A stretch of 64,000 bases of DNA. Origin: Bifidobacterium asteroides DSM 20089 (GTDB lineage Bacteria > Actinomycetota > Actinomycetes > Actinomycetales > Bifidobacteriaceae). The notes beneath the pieces were generated by a model. The model saw only the letters and a list, made by a program, of their open reading frames with translations, did no database searches and had not been told where the DNA came from. Location: positions 1 to 64,000 of the forward strand of contig NZ_CP017696.1 in NCBI RefSeq assembly GCF_002715865.1. The letters run 5' to 3'. Shown here piece by piece: positions 27,657 through 36,925 of this stretch; the first letter of the stretch is position 1, and each line of letters opens with the position of its first letter. The position numbers were made by a program, and so were the translations under genes.

Positions 27657-28520
27657 TGAGAGACAGCATGACAATCGAATCGGAGGGCATCTCTCCTCTC
27701 TTGCAGCGGACCAGGGATAAGAAGATGTTCAATGTCTTCAACATCGCCTTCTTCGTCCTCTTCGCCTTCATCTGCGTCTACCCGTTCTACTACCTGATCA
27801 TCAACAGCATCTCCGACAACACCCTGAGTGCCGCCGGCAAGATAGCCGTTCTGCCCAAGGGAATCAACTGGAGTAACTATGTGGAGGTCTTCAAACAGGA
27901 GTGCCTGGGCACAGCCGCCATGGTCTCCCTGGGACGTACCGTGATCGGTGCCGCCCTGACCGTACTGGCCAGTGCCTTCCTGGGCTTCCTTTCACCCAGG
28001 CGAGCATGTGGCACCGTAAGTTCTGGTATCGCTTCATCATCATGACCATGTATTTCAATGCTGGTCTGATCCCCCTGTTCATCGTGATGAAGAACCTGGG
28101 TCTGACCAACAACTTCTGGGTGTACGTTCTGCCGACCATCGTGCACCTTTCAACATCATCCTGGTGAAGACCTGCATCGAGTCCATCCCCTCCTCCTTCC
28201 CGGAGGCGGCCGAAGTGGACGGCGCCGGCACTCTGACGGTCTTCTTCAAAATCGTCTTGCCCATCTGCACGCCGATTCTGGCCACGGTGACCATCTTCTC
28301 GGCCGTGGGGCAGTGAAACTCCTTCCAGGACACTTTGATATACATGACCGATTCAAAGCCTTACTTCCTGTAGTACTTGCTCTATCAGTACATCAACCAG
28401 GTAAGCTCTCTGGCCACCCAGCAGACCCCGTCGTCCATCAGGATGACTGTCTCGGTCATCGTGGTCCTACCCATCCTCTTTATCTATCCGCTCTTCCAGC
28501 GTTACTTCGTCAAGGAGTGA
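27657..28520 (+). pseudogene. YtcP-type sugar ABC permease, decayed
   Basis: A good start at ATG 27657 leads into MFNVFNIAFFVLFAFICVYPF and NSISDNTLSAAGKIAVLPKG, matching the second permease of LplB/YtcP systems. The frame is lost near 27990 and again near 28145. In-frame TGA (28315, Trp expected) and TAG (28372, Gln expected) follow. The EAA loop FPEAAEVDGAGTLTVFFKIVLP and the terminal LFIYPLFQRYFVKE are still readable. It follows the first permease remnant by 15 bases. The intact paralogue is at 35132. Confidence 0.85.
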
Positions 28521-28909
28521 TCGAGAGGAGGTGCAATCCCGCCACCGTACGGGTCTGATTCCACGCGGTGGCCAGGAAGTGTTCATGTCGATTCATCAAG
28601 GAGGACAAATCGATGAGAGATGCAAGGCCGACAGTGATCCCTTCAGTCCGCAGAAAATCAACCACTGGGTTGACCATCACCGCTGCCGAAGTCGTCGGCG
28701 GTGGCAGATTATCCGACCGCAAGTCGGCGGGCAGGGCCTGGAGGCCGGAAGCGTGGACCGAGGAGGATTACGCAGTCCGTTGAGACAATCGTATGAGCCA
28801 TAAGGACGTAAGCGGAAGTCGGTACCATCCCGATGATCTGCGGTCCGCCGGCCTGCAGAAAGTGACAGGACGGGTCCGGGAGCCGGACAGTGTCTGGAAA
28901 GGGGAAACA
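28521..28909. other. Region between permease and binding-protein remnants
   Basis: About 390 bases. One 71-codon plus-strand frame (28568-28783, starting MARKCSCRFIKEDKS) has no recognised domain. The last part holds the GGGGAAAC region before the lipoprotein start. In the intact operon the corresponding gap is occupied by the YesL-like gene. Confidence 0.35.
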
Positions 28910-29990
28910 ATGCAAGCCAAGAAGCTGGCGGCGGTGGCTGCCGCTGTCTTAACCATGTCCATGGCCTTGGCGGGCTGTGGCGTCCGAGACAACTCTGCCA
29001 ACGAGAAGGACGACGGGTCGCTCATGCAGGTGGAAGTCTTCGATTGGCTGGCAAACTACCAGGGCATCCAGAAAGGCTGGTTCGCCAAGACGGTCAAGGA
29101 CACAAGTTCAACTCCAAGTTGAACATTGTGGCCCCCAATGTGGTGGACGGGGGCAACTCCCTCTTCAATACCCGTTCAACAGCCGGGAACCTGGACGACA
29201 TCATCATCGCCGGCTCTGGTCAGGCGCCAAGCCGGTCAAGGTCCACCTGATTGAGGACATGACGCCGTACCTGAAGAATGCCAAGAAAATCAAGAAGTAT
29301 AAGTCCGTCACCGATGCCCTCAACAAGGCGGCCGGGCAAACCGGCGGGGTCTGGAGCCTGCCCGGGTCGGTCACTTCTCTGCCGCCCCACGGAGACCTCC
29401 GAGGGGCCGGAGCCCACTTTCGGCCCTTATGCGCGGTCTGACATCCACAAGGAAATAGGCTATACCAGGATTGCCGACCTGGATGACCTGGTCAAGGCCC
29501 TCTAGTTCCTTTAGCAAGGCCAACCAGATGGGCCTGGCCGACCCCCAGTCCTCCACCCAGTGCTACGACTCCAGCATGTGGAAGTCCACCATCGGCCGGT
29601 TCAGTAACTCCGCCCTGGACAAGGATCGGTCCGAGCATATGGACAGGGCCAAGACCTCCATGCAGTGTCTGGAGAAAGCGAGCAAGCTCATGATCGCCCC
29701 AGGCTCCAGCTTCACCCAGTCCGATGAATCTTCTCAGATCTCCACCTTGCGCGGTCAGGTGAAGACCGAAATCACCAACACCTCCTGGAAGGCAGTCTTC
29801 GCCAAGGAAGACAACGAGTTCAACGGTCTTATGGATGAAATACGCTCCAAGGTCGACGGACTGGGCTTCAAGCAAGTCCTGAATGTGGACATGAAGAACG
29901 CCAAGGATCAGAACACGGCCCATGTCAACGTCAAGAAACGGCTCACCAACTGCAGGCGTCGGAAAGCAGCTGATTCCACGCCAGACGGTA
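28910..29990 (+). pseudogene. Sugar-binding lipoprotein of the decayed ABC operon
   Basis: ATG 28910 starts a signal peptide with lipobox LAGC (AVLTMSMALAGCG), then VEVFDWLANYQGIQKGWFAK. The reading continues through three or more frames: KLNIVAPNVVDGGNSLFNTR, HLIEDMTPYLKNAKKIKKY, GPEPTFGPYARSDIHKEIGY and a long last segment to VNVKKRLTNC. Frame changes fall near 29103, 29222, 29395 and 29505, with a TAG near 29503. Family members capture oligosaccharides outside the membrane for an LplB/YtcP importer. The intact paralogue is at 36926. Confidence 0.8.
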
Positions 29991-30220
29991 GGGCAGGGCA
30001 GCCTTGGCGACCTCATGCATGTACTTCTTGGGAGCGTGTAGCCGGGCGGTGATCAACCACCTTCCGTCGCGCTCCCTTGCCATGCCGGTGGCACGACGGT
30101 TGGTTCCCCGGTCACCGCTTATGAATGCGGCCTCGGTCCCGATTAGGAGCCATGCCGCGGATGGCGGAGAAAAAATAGAGAAGGGAAACGGGGTGCGAGA
30201 GCGGCATGCTCCCATTTGGA

Positions 30221-30708
30221 TAGAATTCGAGGATCGTCTTCTGCGGGGACTCGGTCACCGATGACAACCGTGGTTGCAAGGCCGTCCCCGTCAGCTGGGA
30301 TTCCTTCGGCGGCGGCTATGCCAACCCGGTCCACGCCCTTCTTGCTACTGCCTACCACGACAGGGAACTTATGATTTTGAACGACGAGGTCAGCGGGGAT
30401 GACATCGAGTTGATGGCAGCCCGATGGGACATGGACGTGCTCGACATGAAGCCCAACAGGAATGATTCGATGAGGGCCATGGTCGACCGGTATGCCGAGG
30501 TGGCCAGGCAGGTGGCTGACAACCACGGGGACACCTACGTGGACGACCAGGCCGCCATGGACGACTTTCTTGAGAAACTGAGTAGCTATATACTTTAGCG
30601 TGGATTGTTGCAACCTCAGAATCGAGGGGCATATGCTGGTGGCCAGGATCTGGCTCCAGGCCGTCGGCTTCGACTGGGAGAGGACCACATTCGATGACGA
30701 AAAGTGAG
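30221..30708 (+). pseudogene. SGNH/GDSL esterase remnant
   Basis: The frame near 30224 reads IVFCGDSVTDDNRGC, the catalytic GDS block I. SWDSFGGGYANPVHALLATAY, SGDDIELMAARWDMDVLDMKP, MVDRYAEVARQVADNH and finally GHMLVARIWLQAVGFDWER follow, ending at TGA 30706-30708. The GxND block and the DxxH block are missing through small deletions (near 30462 and 30590), and the frame shifts near 30616. The stop overlaps the fucosidase start, so the two once formed an operon. Homologues are acetyl or acyl esterases acting on plant glycans. Confidence 0.8.
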
Positions 30709-32217
30709 CAGGAGCCCCGTCCCCTGCGTGAAGACGTGGTTGGGGCCGACGACCTTTCGCGGGTGGATGACGAGATCAGCCGTGGCGCTTTCAAGGCCGA
30801 TTGGGCCTCTTTGTGCGCCATGGAGCCCCCCACTTGGTTTACCGATGCCAAGTTCGGCATTTTCACCCACTGGGGCTTGTACAGCGTTCCCGCCTATCAT
30901 AACGAGTGGTACTCGCGCAACATGTACATCAAGGGGTACCCGGAGTTCGACCACCATGTGAAGACCTACGGACCCCAGAAAGAGTTCGGCTACAAGGACT
31001 TCATCCCTATGTTCAAGGTGGAACGTTTCGATCCCGACCAATGGCTGGATCTTTTTCGCCGGGCTGGCGCCCGCTACTACATGCCCGTGGCTGAGCATCA
31101 CGATGGATTCCAGATGTACCGCAGCGACCTGTCAGAATGGAACGCCTTCGACAAGGGGCCACACCGCGACCTGATCGGTGAACTGCGACGGGCCACTTTG
31201 GATCAGGGCCTTCACTTCGCCCTGTCCGACCACCGGGCTGAGCACTGGTGGTTCATGGGCCACGGGCAGGAGTTTGATAGCGACGTGTGTCAGCCAATGA
31301 AGAAGGGCGACTTCTACTGGCCCGCCATGCCCGAGCCTGACGACCAGGATCTCTTTAGCAAGCCCTATCCCACCAAGGAGTACCTGGACGACTGGCTCCT
31401 GCGGGTCTGCGAGGTGATCGACGCTTATCGGCCCGAACTCCTCTACTTCGATTGGTGGGTTCAGCACGAGGCGTTCAAGCCCTATTTGCAGCGCTTGGCC
31501 GCATACTATTACGACCGGTCCGTCGAGTGGGGGGTTCCGACCGCTATCTGTTACAAGATGGATAGCATGGCCTGGGGTTCAGGCATTGTGGATGTGGAAC
31601 GCGGCGGCTTCGCCAACCCCACCCCCTTCGTCTGGCAGACGGACACTGCCATCGCCCGTAACTCCTGGTGCCATACGACCACCCTGGACCACAAGTCGGT
31701 GGCTGAAATCCTGGCCGCGCTCCTCGACGCGGTCAGCAAGAACGGCAATCTCATGCTCAACGTGGGTCCTTGCGCCGACGGATCCATCGATCCTGAGGAG
31801 GCGAGGATGTTGGAGTCCATCGGTCGGTGGATGGATGTGAACGGGGAGGGGATCTACGGGTCCCGCCCCTGGTGGGTCGCCCAGGAGGGCCCTACCCACC
31901 CGGCAGCGGGATCCTTCGCGGATCAGACCGAGGCCGTCTTCACCCCCGAGGATTTCCGGTTCACCTCGGCGTCAGGCGCCATCTACGCCTACCAGCTCAA
32001 GCCGTCCGCAGACGGACGGGCCCTGATTAAGGCTTTCGCCCCACGGGGAGAGGAGGGACCGATATTTCAGGGGATTGTCCGACAGGTCAGCCAGTTGGGT
32101 GCAGGACCGGTCAGTTATGAGCTGACAGACCGGGGGCTGGAGGTTCAGGGCCTCAAGGACCCCGCTGGGACCATGGCCACCGGCCTGCCCCTGGGCATCC
32201 GGATCGATGTGGAGTGA
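30694..32217 (+). CDS. GH29 alpha-L-fucosidase
   Basis: 507 residues, no signal peptide, so intracellular. Family landmarks are AKFGIFTHWGLYSVPAYHNEWYS, YYMPVAEHHDGFQMY, DHRAEHWW, the nucleophile Asp in LLYFDWWVQHE and the late LMLNVGPCADGSIDPEE. The catalytic acid is not certain from sequence alone. The start ATG 30694 overlaps the end of the esterase remnant. It is the only intact gene in the 25.6-33.9 kb graveyard; its transporter and companion enzymes are dead. It would release L-fucose from fucosylated oligosaccharides if these still enter through another importer. Confidence 0.9.
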   Translation: MTKSEQEPRPLREDVVGADDLSRVDDEISRGAFKADWASLCAMEPPTWFTDAKFGIFTHWGLYSVPAYHNEWYSRNMYIKGYPEFDHHVKTYGPQKEFGYKDFIPMFKVERFDPDQWLDLFRRAGARYYMPVAEHHDGFQMYRSDLSEWNAFDKGPHRDLIGELRRATLDQGLHFALSDHRAEHWWFMGHGQEFDSDVCQPMKKGDFYWPAMPEPDDQDLFSKPYPTKEYLDDWLLRVCEVIDAYRPELLYFDWWVQHEAFKPYLQRLAAYYYDRSVEWGVPTAICYKMDSMAWGSGIVDVERGGFANPTPFVWQTDTAIARNSWCHTTTLDHKSVAEILAALLDAVSKNGNLMLNVGPCADGSIDPEEARMLESIGRWMDVNGEGIYGSRPWWVAQEGPTHPAAGSFADQTEAVFTPEDFRFTSASGAIYAYQLKPSADGRALIKAFAPRGEEGPIFQGIVRQVSQLGAGPVSYELTDRGLEVQGLKDPAGTMATGLPLGIRIDVE

Positions 32218-32302
32218 AATCCCTACAGGGTTTCCGTCACCGGCCCGAGGACATAGTGACCGACAATAACAAGGAAAGATAGGAAAACAATAAGTTCCTC
32301 AA

Positions 32303-32314
32303 GGGGGGGGGGGG
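32303..32314. repeat. G12 homopolymer
   Basis: Twelve G about 85 bases after the fucosidase stop, followed by a frame reading EWLVRDGFDIK. That short coding remnant was not identified. Confidence 0.95.
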
Positions 32315-32400
32315 AATGGCTGGTGCGCGACGGTTTCGACATCAAAATATGCGGCTAATATTTACCGTGCAGACGTCGAAGAGAAGAGGCTGATTCTCTA

Positions 32401-32413
32401 CCCCCCCCCCCCC
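32401..32413. repeat. C13 homopolymer followed by G5
   Basis: Thirteen C immediately followed by GGGGG (32414-32418). The bases before it read YRADVEEKRLILYP in one frame, the end of an unidentified coding remnant that begins near 32313. Confidence 0.95.
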
Positions 32414-32589
32414 GGGGGACAATCAGGGACCCCGGCTTGATTGAGGTCGGCGAAGGTCTGGTCGACTTGGTCGTCCCTCTTGAAGCGCTCAAGGAGGGCG
32501 TGTGCGGGTTTCTTATTGATGATTCCCGCCTTGGCGGGGTTATCTGGGTCCTCCCACTTGTCTTCCTTATATCGACTCCGAGAACGACC

Positions 32590-33098
32590 TGCTCAGGGAT
32601 GGTCATGGAGCAGGCCTACGACTCCTCTGAGGCCAACCAGTTCATCTATACGACCTGTACGGGGACGGATGCGGACGGGCACAACCTCCTCTTCTTTCCC
32701 TGATTCTGCGCCAACAATGTCATTTTTAATGCCCGCAGGCCGGAGATGGTCAAGCTCTTCTCTATCCTGAACGGAGAGGCTCTCAGCCCTTCGCACCCAG
32801 CCCACCGCTATTTCATAGGTCGCAACCAGAAGTTCTGGCAGACCATCAAGTCACTGAACTGGTGCCTGCCCAGAGGGTACGACCTGGGCCGCTCCCACCC
32901 ATGTGGATGCTGTGCGTGTCGGCCATGGATGGCTTGCAGTACCGCTGGCTAGCGGACGGGTCAGCCGATCTGGTGGTCGAGTGGCTTGCCTTCTCCGACG
33001 AGCTCTTCTCCCCGGAGAAGTGGCATGGGTTTATGGACCCCAAAGACATCGACCCGGACTCAGAAGAATGCCTGGCCTCCTTCAGCCTTATCACGGGT
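32590..33098 (+). pseudogene. TetR-family regulator, C-terminal remnant
   Basis: Readable segments are QAYDSSEANQFIYTTCTGTD, RPEMVKLFSILNGEALSPSH followed by PAHRYFI, then MDGLQYRWLADGSADLVVEW. The order and spacing match the ligand-binding domain of TetR-like regulators (HPAHxYF and DGLQxxWL are common there). No DNA-binding helix-turn-helix remains, and the parts lie in different frames with a stop near 32701. It ends against a G10 run. Function is lost. Confidence 0.55.
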
Positions 33099-33108
33099 GG
33101 GGGGGGGG
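33099..33108. repeat. G10 homopolymer
   Basis: Ten G (preceded by GGGT) at the end of the TetR remnant. Confidence 0.95.
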
Positions 33109-33254
33109 CAGTCGGTTCAGGACCGGCGGCTTCGACCAGACGACCCCTGCGGTCGAACAGCGGTCACCGAGGATGTCCACCGGCCGGAGAGCAGCAAATG
33201 GCCGCAGGCGAGAAAAGCGCCATGAATATGAAAGAAATGAAAGAGAGCATCAGC

Positions 33255-33620
33255 ATGGGTCAAGAGGGCAAGTTCATATTCCCGTCCGATTTCATCTAGG
33301 GAACGGCCACGGCCGCCTTTCAGGTGGAAGGGGCAGCACATGGGTATGGTAGGACGGATTCCATCTGGGGCACATGAGGACCTCGCCGCCAAGAAGAGGG
33401 CCGACCTCTTCACCGACGAGGTCTTTCTGGCCCATGCCGGAAGGTTCCTTATCCGGAAAATGCCAGTCAGGCGGGGGGGAGGGGGGCACTGACCGGTGCT
33501 TCGTGCAGGATGGTGACCTGGAGGCCATCCATCCGGTCTGCGGTCGGCAACGGCTCCGTGTAATCTGTGGGCCGCCCGCCGACCCTGACCGTTTAATCAG
33601 GTCGGCAGGAGGGTGACTCT
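33255..33620 (+). pseudogene. GH1 beta-glucosidase remnant
   Basis: ATG 33255 starts GKFIFPSDFI, then a TAG where Trp is invariant, then GTATAAFQVEGAAHGYGRTD and SIWG, the hallmark GH1 N-terminus. A large internal deletion joins this to AKKRADLFTDEVF, then PYPENASQAG in another frame and DLEAIHPV, which correspond to a region around two thirds along a GH1 enzyme. A G7-A-G6 tract (33473-33486) interrupts the last part. The catalytic glutamates are gone. Confidence 0.75.
33473..33486. repeat. G7-A-G6 tract in the GH1 remnant
   Basis: Two G runs separated by one A at 33480. An originally longer pure run interrupted by substitution would give this form. Confidence 0.9.
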
Positions 33621-33700
33621 TCCCGTCGGCCTGATTGATGTGTTTGGTTTCCGGATTTCTGGACCCCTCATATCTGGCTTGGCGTTCACGTGTCAATTTG

Positions 33701-33920
33701 TCAGAACCCGTAAGGGACCTGAAAGGTCATCCATAGGGACAAGAAGAGGAGGGAGGCCAGCACGATGAGGCCTGGGATGATCGCGTACCAGCATCGATAG
33801 GTGGTCCGTCCTGCAATACGCACGAGCCAGTCGGCCTTGTAGCAGATGGCCGGCACCATCCAAGGAAGGATGACCCGCCTAAGTGGAGATGCTCCTGGTG
33901 GTGACCGGGTTCGTCGCTTT
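33701..33920 (-). pseudogene. C-terminal remnant of a second protein O-mannosyltransferase gene
   Basis: The minus strand reads VILPWMVPAICYKADWLV, a hydrophobic stretch and MTFQVPYGF, ending at TGA 33701-33703. It aligns with the last 60 residues of the intact PMT at 39392 (VILPWMILAICYVANWL and MPIPYDF), with clear divergence. Upstream homology fades after about 33920. It is oriented like the intact gene and lies on the left edge of the intact ABC operon. Confidence 0.65.
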
Positions 33921-33977
33921 CCGCAGACGGACGCTTTCCATGTACACCTACAGGCGTCAAGGATTGAATTGACTTTT

Positions 33978-33993
33978 TTTACAACGTTAGATA
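33978..33993. promoter_or_regulatory. Candidate LacI operator upstream of the intact ABC operon
   Basis: TTTACAACGTTAGATA matches 13 of 16 positions of the consensus TTTCTAACGTTAGAAA derived from the 57-60 kb sites, centred on CG at 33985-33986. It is about 100 bases before the permease start. Confidence 0.6.
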
Positions 33994-34093
33994 AACTAAC
34001 TTTTGTCATGACGGCACAGTTGCCGAATGTGGATTCCTTCAGGTTCAAGGATTGAGCCGGATGGGAGCAATACTAGTCATAGAAGGGCTGAGC

Positions 34094-35113
34094 ATGAACG
34101 GAACCGATGCAGAAGTCGACCGTCAGGTCAAGACTTCCGGTAAAACCGCGCGCCTCGCCTCCTCCAAACCCGCCAAGGCACATAAGGTCCTTTCGTCGCG
34201 GGGGGGGGGGGGGGGGTATAAATCTTCCCTGAAGCGCTGTTGGCCCTTATGGGTCATGGTGCTTCCCGCCATGCTGTTCGTGGCCGTATTCAACTACGGC
34301 CCTATGTACGGCATTCAACTGGCGTTCAGGAAGTATGATTTCACCAAGGGCCTCACCGGAGGCGACTGGGTGGGCTTCCAGTATTTCAAGCAGTTCTTCG
34401 CCTCACCTATGTTCAAGCCCCTCATGGTCAACACGATCAGGATCAGTCTGTGGACTCTGGTCATGGGCTTCATCGCCCCCATCATCCTGGCTCTCCTGAT
34501 CAACCAGATCCATTCCACCAAGGTCAAGAGCTTCGTACAGACCATCACCTACATGCCGCACTTCATATCTACGGTGGTGATTGTGGCCATGATCAACCTT
34601 TTCCTGACCCCCTCCACAGGTCTGCTCACCCGTTTCCTTGCCTTCCTCCACATCGACAACGCCAACTTCATGGGCAATCCCAGCACCTTCACGCCCATCT
34701 ACTGGATCAGCGAGGTCTGGCAGCATATGGGCTGGAACTCGATCATCTACCTGGCCGCCCTCAGTTCGGTCGACGTGGCCCTCTACGAGGCAGCCAAGAT
34801 GGACGGGGCAGGCCGTTTTCAGCTTATTCGTTACATCGATATACCCGCCATCATGCCCACGGCCGGCGTCCTCCTGATCCTGAACATGGGCGGTGTGCTC
34901 AACGTAGGCTTCGAAAAGGTCTTCCTTATGCAGAACACCCTGAACCTGCCAGCCTCCGAGGTCATATCGACCTACACCTACAAGATCGGCATCCTGCAGA
35001 ATCAATTCTCGTATTCCACAGCCATCGGCCTGTTCAACATGCTCATCAACTTCGTCTTCCTGGTCATCGCCAATCAGATCTCCAGGAGGGTGTCTCACAC
35101 CGGCATCTTCTGA
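34094..35113 (+). CDS. LplB-type sugar ABC transporter permease containing a G17 tract
   Basis: 339 residues from ATG 34094, preceded by AGAAGGG. A 35-residue hydrophilic N-terminus ends in the codons of a G17 run (SSRGGGGGYKSS). Six membrane segments follow, beginning MVLPAMLFVAVFNYGPMYG. The EAA loop, which contacts the ATPase, is YEAAKMDGAGRFQLIRYIDIP. The protein is in frame as sequenced. It is the first gene of a permease-permease-YesL-lipoprotein operon; no ATPase gene is present, so a shared MsmK/MsiK-type ATPase elsewhere would be needed. Gain or loss of one G would abolish it. Confidence 0.9.
   Translation: MNGTDAEVDRQVKTSGKTARLASSKPAKAHKVLSSRGGGGGYKSSLKRCWPLWVMVLPAMLFVAVFNYGPMYGIQLAFRKYDFTKGLTGGDWVGFQYFKQFFASPMFKPLMVNTIRISLWTLVMGFIAPIILALLINQIHSTKVKSFVQTITYMPHFISTVVIVAMINLFLTPSTGLLTRFLAFLHIDNANFMGNPSTFTPIYWISEVWQHMGWNSIIYLAALSSVDVALYEAAKMDGAGRFQLIRYIDIPAIMPTAGVLLILNMGGVLNVGFEKVFLMQNTLNLPASEVISTYTYKIGILQNQFSYSTAIGLFNMLINFVFLVIANQISRRVSHTGIF
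34200..34216. repeat. In-frame G17 tract in the permease gene
   Basis: Seventeen consecutive G, encoding part of Arg and five Gly at about codons 36-41, ahead of the first membrane segment. Tracts of this length slip readily during replication. Confidence 0.95.
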
Positions 35114-35131
35114 GGGGAGGAAGACAACAAA

Positions 35132-36070
35132 ATGGAAAACACGCAAGACATGGCACGCTCCGGGGCCCGCAGGGTCAGACGGCTTATCGGGGGGAAGACA
35201 CTGGGAGACTGGCTGGCTGACCTGATCATCGTCCTCATCCTGCTGCTGATAGTGGCCTCCATCCTCTACCCAATCTGGTTCATCATCATCGCTTCGGTCT
35301 CTGATCAGACCCTGGTCAACACAGGCCAGGTCACCTGGATTCCCAAGGGCATTTCGGCCTACGGCTTCCAGCAGATTCTCGGGGATGACAGGATCTGGAA
35401 CGGCTACCGGAATACGTTGATCTACACTGTGGCAGGCACCGTCTTGAACCTGGTGGTCACCATGCCGGCGGCCTTCGCCCTCTCCCGACCCGAGTTCAAG
35501 TGGCGCCGCCTGATCATGCTCTTCTTCACAATTACCATGTTCGTCAACGGCGGTCTGATCCCGACCTACCTCCTGTACAAACAGTTGGGCCTCCTGGACT
35601 CCTGGGCGGTCTTCGTCATTCCCCAGGCCCTGAATGTCTACAACCTGATTATCGCCCGGTCCTTCTTCGAGAGCTCCATCCCCGAGGACCTCCACGATGC
35701 CGCTCAGATCGACGGGGTGGGGTACTTCCGCTACTTTACGCGGATCGTCATCCCCCTGAGTTCCGCCATCATCGCCGTCATCGGCCTGTACTACCTGGTG
35801 CAGCACTGGAATGACTTCTTCACCGGCTTGGTCTACATACGCACCTACGACAAGCAACCCCTGCAGATCGTCCTGCGTGACATCCTCCTGTCCAACCAGG
35901 CTTTCCAGGGGGGGTCGGGCTCGACGGCCGGTGCCGGATACGGGCAGGAGTTCGCTGACCAGATCAAATACGGGGTGATCATCGTCTCCACCCTCCCTCT
36001 CCTGGTCATCTACCCCTTCATACAGAAGTACTTCAACAAGGGGGTCATGATTGGGGCGATCAAAGGCTGA
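35132..36070 (+). CDS. YtcP-type sugar ABC transporter permease
   Basis: 312 residues, six membrane segments, starting 19 bases after the first permease behind GGGGAGGAAG. Family marks are the first helix with LILLLIVASILYPIWFIIIA, SDQTLVNTGQVTWIPKGIS, the EAA-like loop IPEDLHDAAQIDGVGYFRYF and the C-terminal YPFIQKYFNKGVMIGAIKG. It pairs with the permease at 34094 to form the membrane channel for oligosaccharide uptake. It is the intact paralogue of the pseudogene at 27657. Confidence 0.92.
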   Translation: MENTQDMARSGARRVRRLIGGKTLGDWLADLIIVLILLLIVASILYPIWFIIIASVSDQTLVNTGQVTWIPKGISAYGFQQILGDDRIWNGYRNTLIYTVAGTVLNLVVTMPAAFALSRPEFKWRRLIMLFFTITMFVNGGLIPTYLLYKQLGLLDSWAVFVIPQALNVYNLIIARSFFESSIPEDLHDAAQIDGVGYFRYFTRIVIPLSSAIIAVIGLYYLVQHWNDFFTGLVYIRTYDKQPLQIVLRDILLSNQAFQGGSGSTAGAGYGQEFADQIKYGVIIVSTLPLLVIYPFIQKYFNKGVMIGAIKG

Positions 36071-36157
36071 CTGCACCGGACCGTCCTACTGACGGGGAGC
36101 AAAGACAGGTCGGATATGGGCCGGACAGCCATGGCTGTACCCGGGAAAGGAGGAAGC

Positions 36158-36829
36158 ATGCAAAGATTCGCCCTCGGATACGAGCAGGCGGCCCGCCTGG
36201 TCCTGGTGACCTTCATCTCCAACCTGGCCCTCCTGGCACACACCATCATGGGGCTTGTCCTGGTAGGCTTCTTCCCCTCCCTGGCCGCAACCTGTGGGGT
36301 TTTCAGGAGGTGGCTGACAGACGAGGACAGGGAGTGGGGGATCGCCCAGACCTGGCGGACCTTCCACCGTCTGTGGAAGAGGGAACTCAGGGGGGCCAAC
36401 ATCTTCGGTTGGGTACAGGCCGCCATCTGGGCCCTCCTGCTGGGGGATTATTGGATCGTCAACTTTCACCGGACCGGCGGGATCGGGGTTTTCGTCTCCG
36501 GAATCCTCTTCTGCCTCATGGTCTTCCTGACTTTGGCCACTGCCCTGTCCTGGGTTCTTTTCGCCCTTTATGACCAGGGGGTCGGCTGGATTCTGGTCAG
36601 GTCGGTCCAGATGGTTCTGGCGCGTCCCTGGATGAGTGTGGTCCTGGCTTTCGGTCTGGCCCTTATGGCCTTTGCCTGCTGGTCCTGGCCCGGCCTGGCC
36701 GTGGTCTTCGGGCCTGCCCTGCCCTGCCTCCTGTCGTCGTCGGCGGTCTGGTTCTACGGCAGGCTCGACGGTTTTTCCGTCCGGATGCGCCGGGGCGCAC
36801 AGGGCGGGATGGCAACGAAAGGAGAGTGA
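36158..36829 (+). CDS. YesL-like (DUF624) membrane protein
   Basis: 223 residues with about five hydrophobic segments. AAAGGAGG (36146-36153) fixes ATG 36158. Sequences such as LVLVTFISNLALLAHTIMGL, FFPSLAATCGVFRRWL and TWRTFHRLWKRELRGANIFG fit DUF624, a family seen next to LplB/YtcP/LipO-type transporters. Its role is not known, possibly assisting transporter assembly. It lies between the second permease and the lipoprotein gene and should be co-transcribed. Confidence 0.75.
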   Translation: MQRFALGYEQAARLVLVTFISNLALLAHTIMGLVLVGFFPSLAATCGVFRRWLTDEDREWGIAQTWRTFHRLWKRELRGANIFGWVQAAIWALLLGDYWIVNFHRTGGIGVFVSGILFCLMVFLTLATALSWVLFALYDQGVGWILVRSVQMVLARPWMSVVLAFGLALMAFACWSWPGLAVVFGPALPCLLSSSAVWFYGRLDGFSVRMRRGAQGGMATKGE

Positions 36830-36925
36830 CGGATCCGTCATTAAGTACACCGCCTGGACCGGTGCGATCTGCGCATGGGCCCGGGGTAAGCAGAGAAGTT
36901 CACTGTCGAACAGGAGGAGCGAATC

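Noticed and set aside
29966-30215. 90-codon minus-strand frame between the lipoprotein and SGNH remnants
   Set aside because: No domain, overlaps remnants of plus-strand genes, and no ribosome site; probably chance.
32355-32606. Minus-strand frame near the C13 run resembling a lysine-rich protein segment
   Set aside because: Too short and unidentifiable; could be part of another remnant, but I cannot support a call.
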